Shown in pieces: positions 1-7,609 of a stretch of DNA of 33,503 bases; positions within the stretch are counted from its first letter, which is position 1; each line of letters begins with the position of its first letter. The notes under the pieces were generated by a model. It made no database searches. It saw nothing but the letters and a program-made list of their open reading frames with translations, and had not been told where the DNA came from. Source of the DNA: CAZVLQ01 sp964628185 (GTDB lineage Bacteria > Pseudomonadota > Zetaproteobacteria > Mariprofundales > Mariprofundaceae); the NCBI GenBank assembly GCA_964628185.1, contig CAZVLQ010000023.1, forward strand, positions 1 to 33,503, in the 5' to 3' direction. The translations under genes and the position numbers were made by a program.

Positions 1-262
1 GGCCGAGCGGCCAGGATGCCGAGCCTGATCGGGTCTGAAACCGGATAGGACAAAGCGTAACCACGGATAAAGTGGCGTGGATCCGTGTAATCTGTTGATA
101 TAATGTAATATCCTGTCCATCAAATGTCCGCCTTCATGCAATATACGGGCTAGGAACCTTTTTATATAGCATCTGTTCTGATTCCGCTATGAGCTAATGT
201 AAGCTATGCAGGCAACCGAAGCGCCACAATCGAATTAAAAAATATTATGATGTATGAACTGC
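1..262. other. Left-edge non-coding stretch
   Basis: No convincing coding frame crosses this stretch on either strand, and no RNA gene is recognisable. It opens with a short palindrome (GGCCG AG CGGCC). It is more AT-rich towards its right end, as expected for the upstream region of the toxin-antitoxin genes. A TATAAT at 99-104 has no partner -35 at normal spacing. The 3' end of a gene lying outside the window cannot be excluded for the first few dozen bases. Confidence 0.5.
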
Positions 263-291
263 TTGTTGTATGGTATTATTATTAGTATCAT
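263..291 (+). promoter_or_regulatory. Candidate promoter of hicAB
   Basis: TTGTTG (263-268), a 17-base spacer and TATCAT (286-291) form a sigma70-like promoter. Transcription would begin near 297-299, which is the GTG at 298. An imperfect inverted repeat, ATGGTAT (270-276) and GTATCAT (285-291), overlaps the -10. It could be an operator for the HicA-HicB complex, because such modules usually repress themselves. The operator assignment is inference. Confidence 0.4.
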
Positions 292-297
292 TCTGTC

Positions 298-552
298 GTG
301 AGTAATGTCGGCGACCTTCTGAAGGATATGCAGCGGAACCTTGCCAATGTCCGGTTTTCCAACTTGTGCCAGGTGTGCGATGAGTATTTTGGTCAACCAC
401 GGCAAAAAGGAACAAGCCACAGGATTTACAAAACGCCATGGCGAGGCGATCCGCGTGTGAATATCCAGAACTTCAAGGGAAAGGCCAAGCCCTATCAGGT
501 CAGGCAGGAGCTGAAAGCGATTAACAGACTCAAGGAGGAATCCAATGCATGA
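298..552 (+). CDS. hicA: HicA-like mRNA interferase toxin
   Basis: This 84-residue protein matches the HicA-like toxin family, small double-stranded-RNA-binding-fold ribonucleases that cleave mRNA when freed from the partner antitoxin. The diagnostic region is residues 36-70: GTSHRIYKTPW with the presumed catalytic His41, then the basic segment KGKAKPYQVRQ. Residues 20-32 (FSNLCQVCDEYFG) match the usual family start. The GTG at 298 has no Shine-Dalgarno and sits about 6 nt after a -10 box. The alternative ATG at 328 gives a 74-residue protein closer to the family's usual length, but its only purine-rich stretch is one base upstream. The gene overlaps hicB by 8 nt, so the two are translated together. 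The family call is firm; the start is not. Confidence 0.8.
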   Translation: MSNVGDLLKDMQRNLANVRFSNLCQVCDEYFGQPRQKGTSHRIYKTPWRGDPRVNIQNFKGKAKPYQVRQELKAINRLKEESNA

Positions 553-865
553 TCATTACACCTATCGGGTAACCTGGTCGGGCGAAGATCGGATGCATGT
601 CGGGACATGCCTTGAATTTCCGTCCCTTAGCTGGCTGGCGGATACGCCGGATGCCGCGCTGGCGGGAATCCGTAAGATTGTGGCGGATGTATTAAACGAT
701 ATGCGCAAATCCGGAGAAAAAATACCGGAACCGCTGATGGAAAAAAACTACAGCGGGAGATTTGTCGTGCGCGTACCGCCGGAGGTGCACAGGGAACTGG
801 CCTTGCATGCGGCCGAACAGGGCGTAAGCCTGAACCGTCTAATCAGTTCAAAATTGGCGGCATGA
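545..865 (+). CDS. hicB: HicB-family antitoxin
   Basis: This 106-residue protein is the antitoxin partner of the preceding HicA-like toxin. Residues 5-50 form the partial RNase-H-like HicB fold (YTYRVTW, then GTCLEFPSLSWLADTPDAAL). Residues 70-106 resemble a ribbon-helix-helix DNA-binding tail (GRFVVRVPPEVHRELALHA, then GVSLNRLISSKL). The N-terminal domain should bind and block the toxin and the tail should bind the operon's operator. It starts at the ATG at 545 behind a strong AAGGAGGA (532-539), much better than anything before hicA, which suits an antitoxin needed in excess. It ends facing iscA, 62 nt away, with no obvious terminator between. Confidence 0.85.
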   Translation: MHDHYTYRVTWSGEDRMHVGTCLEFPSLSWLADTPDAALAGIRKIVADVLNDMRKSGEKIPEPLMEKNYSGRFVVRVPPEVHRELALHAAEQGVSLNRLISSKLAA

Positions 866-927
866 TGTATAACCCGAAACCTTCCATATAACTCCACTGG
901 ATTATTCGGCAGCATACCCGCCCGGCG

Positions 928-1275
928 TCACACGCTGAAGGAAATACCGCAGCCGCATTCGCCTTTTTTGTTCGGATTGATATAGACAAAGCCCGATGAC
1001 AATGCATCCCGCTGAAAATCCACGGTCAGGCCCGCCAGCGCTTTCGCGTAGGACTCGGCGTCCACATAGAGGGAAAACCCGTTCAGGAAAAGAATGTAAT
1101 CACCCGATTGCGGCGCATCGGCAAATTCAAGAACGTATTCCAGACCGGAGCAGCCCGCCGCCTTTACCGCGAGCCGTAACCCGGTTCGATTTTCGCCCGT
1201 CACCAGTTCACGCATTCGGGTCACGGCCGCTTCGGTGAGCCGGATATTCACGTTTTCCGCCCCAGTCGTCATCAT
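928..1275 (-). CDS. iscA: A-type Fe-S carrier protein (IscA/HesB)
   Basis: This 115-residue HesB/IscA/SufA-family protein receives and delivers iron-sulfur clusters to target apoproteins in the cytoplasm. All three cluster-binding cysteines are present: Cys42 in AGCSG, and Cys107 and Cys109 in the C-terminal ECGCG. The length is normal for the family. It is the last gene of an iscR-iscS-iscA run. The iscS stop and this ATG overlap as TGATG (1277-1273), so translation is coupled. A GTG at 1278 and a second ATG at 1272 are alternative starts. Because the family is hard to subdivide by sequence, the symbol could equally be an erpA- or sufA-like one. Confidence 0.88.
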   Translation of the reverse strand: MMTTGAENVNIRLTEAAVTRMRELVTGENRTGLRLAVKAAGCSGLEYVLEFADAPQSGDYILFLNGFSLYVDAESYAKALAGLTVDFQRDALSSGFVYINPNKKGECGCGISFSV

Positions 1276-2417
1276 CACTGCCTTGCGGCGCCGGCCATGC
1301 GCAACAGCCGCGTGCGGATACGCACCAGTTCATCCACCAGTGCATGTGCATCATCCGGGGAATTGGCCGGACCAAAGCTTACGCGAATGCTGCCGCGCGC
1401 CTCATCGCGGCTCGCTCCCATGGCCGTCAACACGTGTGAAGGCTCACGCTTGCCGGATGAACAGGCCGAACCTGAAGCAACGGCAAAACCGGCCAGATCC
1501 AGTTGCATGAGCAGGGTTTCGCCATCCAGACCCGGTACGCGGAACATGCTGGTATTGGGCGTACGCGGCGCATCTTCGGCAAAAATCTTCACATCCGGAA
1601 TCCGTTCATGCAACGCATGCTCGAAGTTGTCGCGCAACGGACACAATGCGGTAAAATCCATGCCGCCAAGGGCGGCGGCAAAACCGGCGATGCCGGGCAC
1701 ATTCTCGGTGCCGGAACGGCGCCTGCGCTCCTGCCCTCCGCCCGGCGCCAGTTCCCTGATCCGCAGGCCCCGCCGGACCATCAGCGCACCCACACCGCGC
1801 GGTCCGCCGATCTTGTGCGCAGAGAAGGAAACAAAATCCGCATTCCACAGATGTACATTCACATCAACCTTGCCCAGCGCCTGTACCGCATCCACCAGCA
1901 GGGTCACGCCGCGCTCACGGCAATGCGCGCCCACCTCCGCCACCGGCTGCAAGGCGCCGGTCTCATTGTTGGCGGCCATCAGTGCCACTAGGCGGGTCCG
2001 TTCATCCATGGCCGCCGCGACCGCATCGGCATCCACCACGCCGCTGGCATCCGGACGCAGGCGTATGATCTCCCAGCCCGCCTCCTCAAGCCGTTCCACG
2101 GGGCGCATGACGGAAGGATGTTCAATGGCGGAAACAATGATGCGGCCGGGCGTCCGCCCGGCGCACCAGCCCTGAATGGCCAGATTATTGGATTCCGTTC
2201 CGCCCGAGGTAAATACGATTGAGCCGCTCTCGGCGCCGACAAAGGCGGCCAGCTTCTCGCGTGCATCATCCAGCACCTGCCGGGCGGCGCGACCGGCCCA
2301 GTGCAGGCTGGAAGGATTGCCGGGTGCGTTTCCGGCGGCCGCGGTCATGGCCGCCAGCGCCGCCTTCAGGGGCGGACAGGTGGCGTTGTAATCAAGATAC
2401 CGCCGTGGTGCGTGCAT
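1275..2417 (-). CDS. iscS: Cysteine desulfurase (IscS/NifS family)
   Basis: This 380-residue PLP enzyme removes sulfur from cysteine and passes it as a persulfide to Fe-S assembly. The cofactor lysine is Lys202 in FSAHKIGGP, with His100 in SAIEHPSV as the PLP-stacking residue. The sulfur-carrying Cys319 lies in the loop SGSACSSG. The ATG at 2417 is chosen because the family begins right there (RRYLDYNATCPP); a frame open upstream to 2519 only reads antisense of iscR. It overlaps the end of iscR by 26 nt. The CSSG loop is closer to NifS-like enzymes than to E. coli IscS. No IscU, HscA/HscB or ferredoxin gene is adjacent, so the scaffold must be elsewhere. Confidence 0.93.
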   Translation of the reverse strand: MHAPRRYLDYNATCPPLKAALAAMTAAAGNAPGNPSSLHWAGRAARQVLDDAREKLAAFVGAESGSIVFTSGGTESNNLAIQGWCAGRTPGRIIVSAIEHPSVMRPVERLEEAGWEIIRLRPDASGVVDADAVAAAMDERTRLVALMAANNETGALQPVAEVGAHCRERGVTLLVDAVQALGKVDVNVHLWNADFVSFSAHKIGGPRGVGALMVRRGLRIRELAPGGGQERRRRSGTENVPGIAGFAAALGGMDFTALCPLRDNFEHALHERIPDVKIFAEDAPRTPNTSMFRVPGLDGETLLMQLDLAGFAVASGSACSSGKREPSHVLTAMGASRDEARGSIRVSFGPANSPDDAHALVDELVRIRTRLLRMAGAARQ

Positions 2418-2898
2418 TCGTCTCCGCCCCTTCTTCTTCGGCTGTATCCGACAGGTAGCGTTCCACCGGCGCCAGTTCCACGGTGTCCAGCCTAACCCGC
2501 TTCTCACAGACATCCTCAAGGGTAATCACATCGAGAAAGCGATAAATATGCCTGCCCAGCGCATCCCAGAGTTCATGGGTGTCACAGCGATGACCGCGAT
2601 AGCAACCGCGCATGGCATTAACGCAGCGTGCGGCCTGGGTCTGTTCATCCACGGCGCGAATCACGTCCGACACTGAAATATCGGCGGCGTTTCTGTTGAG
2701 CAGGTAGCCGCCTCCGGGTCCGCGCACGCTCTTGACCAGTCCGCCTTCCCGCAAGCGCCGGAACAGCTGTTCAAGATAGGAAAGTGAGATGAACTGGCGC
2801 TCGGAGATTATCGCCAGATTGACCGGTCCATCCATCTGGTGCTTGCTTAAGTCCACCATGGCGGACACCGCATACCTTCCCTTGCTCGTTAAACGCAT
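2392..2898 (-). CDS. iscR: Fe-S cluster regulator IscR (Rrf2 family)
   Basis: This 168-residue Rrf2-family winged-helix regulator senses Fe-S status by carrying a [2Fe-2S] cluster and represses Fe-S assembly genes when clusters are plentiful. It begins MRLTSKGRYAVSAMVDL, the typical family start, from an ATG at 2898 behind AAGGAGG with 5-nt spacing. The DNA-reading helix lies around residues 36-50 (QFISLSYLEQLFRRL). Cluster ligands are visible as Cys92, Cys99, Cys105 and His108. The Cys92-Cys99 gap is one residue longer than in E. coli IscR (92/98/104/107). It heads the iscR-iscS-iscA operon, and a type 1 IscR site lies over its promoter, so autorepression is expected. Confidence 0.92.
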   Translation of the reverse strand: MRLTSKGRYAVSAMVDLSKHQMDGPVNLAIISERQFISLSYLEQLFRRLREGGLVKSVRGPGGGYLLNRNAADISVSDVIRAVDEQTQAARCVNAMRGCYRGHRCDTHELWDALGRHIYRFLDVITLEDVCEKRVRLDTVELAPVERYLSDTAEEEGAETNARTTAVS

Positions 2899-2949
2899 AC
2901 GCGCCTCCTTCAGGCGAGAGAATCTATTCCCCCGCAACGATAATGGAGA

Positions 2950-2981
2950 ATGATATATACCAGACTATTTTAGTCAACTAT
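2950..2981 (-). promoter_or_regulatory. iscR promoter with type 1 IscR operator
   Basis: On the minus strand, TTGACT (2977-2972), a 16-base spacer and TATCAT (2955-2950) make a good promoter with about 45 nt of leader before iscR. The 25-bp stretch 2957-2981 matches the published type 1 IscR consensus (ATA-SYY-GACT-RWWWY-AGTC-RRS-TAT) at 24 of 25 positions by eye. Its inverted core is GACT-ATTTT-AGTC. It covers the -35 box and spacer, so bound holo-IscR should block transcription of iscR-iscS-iscA. Confidence 0.85.
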
Positions 2982-3008
2982 AGAAAAACGAGGCCAGTTT
3001 TTCTATAG
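2978..3008. repeat. Perfect 12-bp inverted repeat upstream of iscR
   Basis: CTATAGAAAAAC (2978-2989) and GTTTTTCTATAG (2997-3008) are exact inverted copies around a 7-base loop. The left arm overlaps the last 4 bp of the IscR operator. It lies directly upstream of the iscR -35 box, in the place of an UP element or activator site. No T-run follows the right arm on the plus strand, so a simple terminator is not well supported. Its function is unknown. Confidence 0.7.
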
Positions 3009-3112
3009 CTAAGGAAAGCGAAAGCATCGTGCGTAAAAATAAAACCATGGCCGGTCTTTTTATGACTGCATGCATACAAAAGCGCGGCTTCCCCTGGCAA
3101 AAAAGCAACCCA

Positions 3113-3280
3113 CCTCAGTCCTCAGTCCTCAGTCCTCAGTCCTCAGCCCTCAACCCTCAGTCCTCAACCCTCAGCCCTCAGCCCTCAGCCCTCAGTCCTC
3201 AACCCTCAGTCCTCAGTCCTCAACCCTCAGTCCTCAGCCCTCAGTCCTCAGTCCTCAGTCCTCAGCCCTCAGCCCTCAGC
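3113..3280. repeat. 24-copy heptanucleotide tandem array
   Basis: Twenty-four uninterrupted 7-bp units run from 3113 to 3280. Twelve are CCTCAGT, eight CCTCAGC and four CCTCAAC; variation is limited to the last two bases. The array begins seven bases past the cysE stop and fills most of the cysE-iscR gap (2899-3287), which holds no credible gene. On the minus strand, in which cysE is read, every frame meets TGA within three units. On the plus strand all frames stay open and spell a 7-residue S/P/Q repeat, an artefact of the period. The array resembles the short tandem heptamer repeats known from cyanobacteria and many environmental genomes. Confidence 0.97.
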
Positions 3281-3287
3281 CCCCTGA

Positions 3288-4034
3288 TCAAATCCCGCCA
3301 CCGCCAAGGAAACGATCCAGGCTGTTGTGCTCTTTTTTGATATCCTTCTCGACATCCTGCATGTGGCCGCCCTTCTTCTTCGCACGCGGATGAATTTCAT
3401 CGATACGGTCGTTGACATCATCAATCATCTTCAGCACATGCCGCAGAGCTTCCGCCACAGGGTTCGGCATCAGATGATGGTCCAGGTTGATCTTTCCACC
3501 TTCAACAATGGTCTCGGTGGTGCCGACCACCATGCCCGGAATGCCGATCACGGTGGAATGCGCCGGCACATCGGAAAGCACGACCGAATTGGCCCCGACC
3601 CGGCTGTGCTCACCGATCGTAATGGCGCCCAGCACCTTGGCTCCGGCACCGATAATCACACCGTCCATAATGGTTGGATGCCGCTTTTTCTTCTGCCATG
3701 TCGTTCCTCCCAGCGTCACGCCGTGATACAGGGTCACGTCATCGCCGATCTCGGTTGTTTCACCAATCACCACGCCCATGCCATGGTCGATAAAAAAACG
3801 GCGGCCAATGTGTGCGCCGGGATGAATTTCAATGCCGGTGAGCCAGCGGGCAAGATGGGAAAGCAGCCGGCCGAGCAGGCGCAGGCGATGCTTCCACAGG
3901 CCGTGGGCAATGCGGTACATCCATACCGCATGCAGGCCCGGATATGAAGTAACAACCTCCAGCGTGGTACGCGCGGCCGGATCGCGATCAAAGGCGCTGG
4001 CGACATCTTCTTTCAGATAATTCCACAATTTCAT
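3288..4034 (-). CDS. cysE: Serine O-acetyltransferase
   Basis: This 248-residue left-handed beta-helix enzyme acetylates serine with acetyl-CoA, the first step of cysteine synthesis. An alpha-helical N-terminus (residues 1-65, including HAVWMYRIAHGLW) precedes hexapeptide repeats from about 70 to 175 (IGEHSRVGANSVVLSDVP and others). Catalytic-site motifs FIDHG (81-85) and KRHP (117-120) are present. The C-terminal third after about 185 is charged and Lys/Asp-rich, unlike the feedback-inhibited tail of E. coli CysE. The ATG at 4034 is preferred over an in-frame TTG at 4079 because MKLWNYLKEDV matches the family start. Its position next to iscR-iscS suggests that cysteine supply is tied to Fe-S assembly. 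A heptamer array follows its stop codon. Confidence 0.92.
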   Translation of the reverse strand: MKLWNYLKEDVASAFDRDPAARTTLEVVTSYPGLHAVWMYRIAHGLWKHRLRLLGRLLSHLARWLTGIEIHPGAHIGRRFFIDHGMGVVIGETTEIGDDVTLYHGVTLGGTTWQKKKRHPTIMDGVIIGAGAKVLGAITIGEHSRVGANSVVLSDVPAHSTVIGIPGMVVGTTETIVEGGKINLDHHLMPNPVAEALRHVLKMIDDVNDRIDEIHPRAKKKGGHMQDVEKDIKKEHNSLDRFLGGGGI

Positions 4035-4122
4035 GATAACCGACTCATAAGGCCCCGCACTGTAGCCATGCGCCTCCAAGGCTGCAAATCATGATGGAAT
4101 GAAACATTGATAAATATACGGG

Positions 4123-5367
4123 TTAAAGCGCAGGCAGGCTCTCCAGCGCTTTTGCCGTACCGCTGACGGTCCACAGGCATCCTGCCGAAAGGTGACGCTG
4201 CACCCAATGCTTAAGCTGCTCCAGGGATACATGTTGCACATCGTCCACCCACGCGCATTGCGGCCGGATATCTTTCTCGTCGAAGCGCGCCCCCAGATGC
4301 AGCATATTGGCCTCGGCGGAATCCATCCCCATGCGCAAGGCAATTTCAAGCTGCCGCCTGGCACGGGCAAGGGCTGGCGGGGCAAGTTCGGCAACGAAGG
4401 AATCCAGCACGCCCTGAATGACCCTGACACATTCTCCCAGACGGCCGGGGTCGGCGCCACCGCTGATCGTCCATGCGCCCGTATCACTCAGGCTGGAAAG
4501 CTGCGAACCGATGCCGTAGGCCAGCCCGCGCTTTTCGCGCACCTCACGGAACAGACAGGAGCTCATGCCGCCGCCCAGCATCTGGTTGGCCAGCCAGGCA
4601 ACGGGGCGCTCCTCCGAGGCTGCGGCAATACCGGGAAAAGAACAGATAAAATGCCCCTGCTCATCATCGCGCTCGAGCAGCTGGGCACCGCTTTCCATGC
4701 CCGGAGTTTCACGCCGCAGCGATGCCTGCGCCCGTGGCCATGACATATCTTCGAGACAGGACAGCGCCTCCTCATGTCGCACACAGCCGGCCATGGCGAC
4801 CAGCATACGCGGCGGCCGGTAATAACCGGAAAGAAAATTCATCAGGGCATCGGATTCCATACTGGCCAGTGCTTCCCGGTTTCCCAGAACGGGACGGCCA
4901 AGGGACTGCCCCGGATACAGGGCGCTGACGTGCCGGTCAAATATCCAGTCCTCCGGCACATCCTCCGTCATGGCCATTTCGGAAAAGATGACTTCCCGTT
5001 CCCGTCGCCATTCATCCTCCGGCAGCGTGGGGGCAAGCACCATGTCGCACAACACGGACATCGCCTGCTTCCAGTCCTCCGGTAGAACCCGCATATAGAA
5101 ACAGGTGCGTTCCCGGGCGGTGAAGGCGTTGGCCGTACCCCCCAGGAAATCCAGCAGCTCGCTTAAGGCATGGACATCGTGTGTTTGCGTCCCCTTAAAC
5201 AGCATATGCTCCAGTGCATGGGCGATGCCGGCCTGCGCATCACCCTCGTCACGACTGCCGACATCGAGAAAAATTCCAAGCGCCACGCTCTGTGCCTCAG
5301 GCATGGCATGCGTGATCAGCAAGGGACCCCGCAAAATTTGTGTTTCCCGGATTGGAGAGGTGCTCAT
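4123..5367 (-). CDS. M16 family zinc peptidase
   Basis: This 414-residue protein belongs to the M16 (pitrilysin/mitochondrial processing peptidase-like) family of zinc peptidases. The inverted zinc motif is intact: His50-Ala-Leu-Glu53-His54 (HALEH), with the third ligand Glu130 in FSEMAMTED, 76 residues later. The C-terminal half (about 220-400) carries the inactive-domain signature region GGGMSSCLFREVREKRGLAYGIGS. There is no signal peptide, so a cytoplasmic location is likely. It begins 23 nt after the pnp stop on the same strand. PNPase and M16 peptidase genes are neighbours in several bacterial groups. The substrate cannot be told from the sequence. Confidence 0.88.
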   Translation of the reverse strand: MSTSPIRETQILRGPLLITHAMPEAQSVALGIFLDVGSRDEGDAQAGIAHALEHMLFKGTQTHDVHALSELLDFLGGTANAFTARERTCFYMRVLPEDWKQAMSVLCDMVLAPTLPEDEWRREREVIFSEMAMTEDVPEDWIFDRHVSALYPGQSLGRPVLGNREALASMESDALMNFLSGYYRPPRMLVAMAGCVRHEEALSCLEDMSWPRAQASLRRETPGMESGAQLLERDDEQGHFICSFPGIAAASEERPVAWLANQMLGGGMSSCLFREVREKRGLAYGIGSQLSSLSDTGAWTISGGADPGRLGECVRVIQGVLDSFVAELAPPALARARRQLEIALRMGMDSAEANMLHLGARFDEKDIRPQCAWVDDVQHVSLEQLKHWVQRHLSAGCLWTVSGTAKALESLPAL

Positions 5368-5390
5368 GTCCGGCGCATCAAATCATGAAG

Positions 5391-7502
5391 TCAGGCCTCT
5401 TCCGCGACTTCCTCATCCAGCAGGGCCTTCATGGACAGCCGAATCCGTCCGTTACGATCCACATCCAGCACCTTGACACGGACGATCTGGCCTTCGGAAA
5501 GCTCATCGCTTACCTTTTCCACGCGATGGCTTGCAATCTGCGAGATATGGACCAGGCCGTCGGTATTGCCAACGAGACGGACAAAGGCGCCAAAATCCAT
5601 GATCTTGACCACCTTGCCTTCGTAGATACGGCCCACTTCCACTTCGGCCGTGATATCCTCAATTTTTTTACGTGCGGCCTCCCCGGCCTCGGCACTCACC
5701 GCGAATATCTTGACCGTACCGTCATCCTCGATATCAATCTTGGCGCCGGTTTCCTCGACGATAGCCTTGATCACCTTGCCCCCCGGGCCGATAACCATGC
5801 GGATTTTGTCCTCCCTGATTTTCATCGTAAGCAAGCGAGGTGCATGCTCGGCGATGGAGGCACGGGGCGCGGCGATACATTTGGCCATTTCGGAAAGGAT
5901 ATGCATGCGTCCTTCATGCGCCTGGGCAAGAGCCTCATGCATGATATCCCGGGTCAGACCGCCGATCTTGATATCGAGCTGGAACGTGGTTACGCCATCC
6001 GCCGTTCCCGCAACCTTGAAGTCCATATCTCCCAGATGATCCTCATCGCCAAGGATATCCGTCAGCACGGCATGAGCATCGGGCTCCAGAATCAGGCCCA
6101 TGGCCACGCCGGCCACCGGCTTGCTGACCGGAACACCCGCATCCATCAGCGCCAGCGAAGCGCCGCATACCGAAGCCATCGAGGAAGAACCGTTCGATTC
6201 GGTAATCTCGGACACCACGCGAATGGCATAGCCGAAATCATCTACTACCGGGACCACGGCCTGTATGGCCCGGCGGGCCAGCCTGCCGTGGCCGATTTCA
6301 CGGCGCCCCGGAGGCCCCATGCGGCGTGCCTCGCCCACCGAATATGGTGGAAAATTGTAGTGCAGCATGAGGCGCTGCCTGGTGACGCCCTCCAGATTTT
6401 CCGTGAGCTGCATGTCCTGTTCGGTGCCGAGGGTTATCGTGACCAGCGCCTGGGTTTCGCCGCGGGTGAACAGCGCCGAACCATGCGTGCGCGGCAGGAC
6501 ACCCACCTGACAGTCAATGGCACGTACCTCATTCGTGGCACGGCCGTCAATGCGCGGCTTTCCCTCGATGATCGCCCGGCGCACAATCCGCTTTTCAAGG
6601 GCTTTCGTGGCCTGTGATACATCATTGGCCGCGTGTAGCCCCGGCGTCTCTTCCGTGCCGGCCAGACGCTCCTGCGCCGCGGCGCGTATTTCCTCCAGCC
6701 GGGTGGAGCGCGCCTGCTTGTCCGTCATGCCATAGGCCTCGCGCATATCCGCTTCAAAGGCGGTGCTGACGGCTTCAGCTACGGCCTCGTCACCGGCAAT
6801 TTCGACCGCCATCGGCGCCTTGCCCGCCTGTTGGACGAGTGAATCAATCGCATCCAGCACCGGCTGGTAGCCCTGCTGGCCGAACATGACGGCATCGAGC
6901 ATCCGCTCTTCGGACAATTCCTTCGCCTCGGATTCCACCATCAGCACCGCATCGCGCGTGCCTGCGACCACGAGGTCCAGATCGGATTCCTCCATCTGCG
7001 CATAGGTGGGATTAAGCACGAATTCACCATTGATCAATCCCACGCGTGAGGCGGCGATCGGCCCGTTAAACGGGATGTCGGAAATGGCCAGCGCCGCCGA
7101 GGCGCCGTTGATGGCGACGATATCCGGGTTGTTGTGCTCATCAGCGGACACCACCGTGGCAATGACCTGGGTTTCATTCGAATAGCCCTTGGGAAACAGC
7201 GGGCGGATCGGACGGTCAATCAGGCGGGATGTCAGGACTTCCTTCTCGCTGGGGCGGCCCTCGCGTTTTAAGAACCCGCCGAGAAAACGCCCGGCGGCAT
7301 AGGTTTTTTCCTGATAGTGGACGGTCAGGGGCATGAAATCCACGCCCTGCATGGGCTGCCTGGCCGCCGTGGCCGCGACCAGCAGGACCACATCGCCGTA
7401 GCGGATGGTTACGGCCCCGCCGGCCTGACGGGCGATGCGCCCGGTCTCCAGAGCAAGTTCGCGACCGGCTACCGTGGCCGTACTTTTCTTGATATCAAAC
7501 AT
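5391..7502 (-). CDS. pnp: Polyribonucleotide nucleotidyltransferase (PNPase)
   Basis: This 703-residue phosphorolytic 3'-to-5' exoribonuclease works in RNA turnover and the degradosome. Domains in order are the first RNase PH domain (about 1-140), a linker helical domain, the second RNase PH domain (about 320-540), a KH domain (about 560-615; GPGGKVIKAIVEETG) and an S1 domain (about 620-690; YEGKVVKIMDFGAFV, LVHISQI). The ATG at 7502 (MFDIKKSTATVAGRELALE) follows AAGGAA and matches the family. It is read after rpsO with a terminator-like hairpin between, the standard rpsO-pnp arrangement. Some stretches (SDIPFNGPIAASRVGLINGEFVLNP is spread over residues 140-165) look alphaproteobacterial. The protein ends ALLDEEVAEEA. 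Confidence 0.97.
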   Translation of the reverse strand: MFDIKKSTATVAGRELALETGRIARQAGGAVTIRYGDVVLLVAATAARQPMQGVDFMPLTVHYQEKTYAAGRFLGGFLKREGRPSEKEVLTSRLIDRPIRPLFPKGYSNETQVIATVVSADEHNNPDIVAINGASAALAISDIPFNGPIAASRVGLINGEFVLNPTYAQMEESDLDLVVAGTRDAVLMVESEAKELSEERMLDAVMFGQQGYQPVLDAIDSLVQQAGKAPMAVEIAGDEAVAEAVSTAFEADMREAYGMTDKQARSTRLEEIRAAAQERLAGTEETPGLHAANDVSQATKALEKRIVRRAIIEGKPRIDGRATNEVRAIDCQVGVLPRTHGSALFTRGETQALVTITLGTEQDMQLTENLEGVTRQRLMLHYNFPPYSVGEARRMGPPGRREIGHGRLARRAIQAVVPVVDDFGYAIRVVSEITESNGSSSMASVCGASLALMDAGVPVSKPVAGVAMGLILEPDAHAVLTDILGDEDHLGDMDFKVAGTADGVTTFQLDIKIGGLTRDIMHEALAQAHEGRMHILSEMAKCIAAPRASIAEHAPRLLTMKIREDKIRMVIGPGGKVIKAIVEETGAKIDIEDDGTVKIFAVSAEAGEAARKKIEDITAEVEVGRIYEGKVVKIMDFGAFVRLVGNTDGLVHISQIASHRVEKVSDELSEGQIVRVKVLDVDRNGRIRLSMKALLDEEVAEEA

Positions 7503-7560
7503 TATTTTTTCCTTCGCGGGATGATGCTGAATCTGGAAACAGAAAGACAAAACGAACAGC

Positions 7561-7596
7561 GAAAAACGGTCCGCTCCGAACAGGAGGGCGGACCGT
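7561..7596 (-). terminator. Rho-independent terminator between rpsO and pnp
   Basis: On the minus strand a perfect 9-bp stem (7596-7588 pairing with 7574-7566, ACGGTCCGC and complement) encloses a 13-nt loop and is followed directly by TTTTTC. It sits 14 nt after the rpsO stop and about 60 nt before pnp. It should end most rpsO transcripts and let some read through into pnp, as in other rpsO-pnp loci. Confidence 0.85.
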
Positions 7597-7609
7597 CCGG
7601 AAACGGGTA

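Noticed and set aside
1297..2175. Open frame antisense to iscS (292 codons)
   Set aside because: It is fully within the iscS gene, has Arg/Ser/Pro-rich composition and shows no recognisable domain.
2418..2519. N-terminal extension of iscS (34 residues)
   Set aside because: The extension reads antisense through conserved iscR codons, and the known family start is at 2417.
3113..3280. CRISPR array
   Set aside because: The units are 7 bp and contiguous with no unique spacers, and no cas genes are present.
3029..3393. Two overlapping plus-strand frames coding Ser/Pro/Gln heptad repeats
   Set aside because: They are open only because the 7-bp array lacks stop codons on that strand. Outside the array the sequence has no family resemblance and no ribosome site.
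5340..6617. Long open frame (425 codons) antisense to pnp
   Set aside because: It mirrors a strongly conserved PNPase sequence; the translation is His/Asp-rich and unlike any protein family, typical of an antisense shadow in GC-rich DNA.
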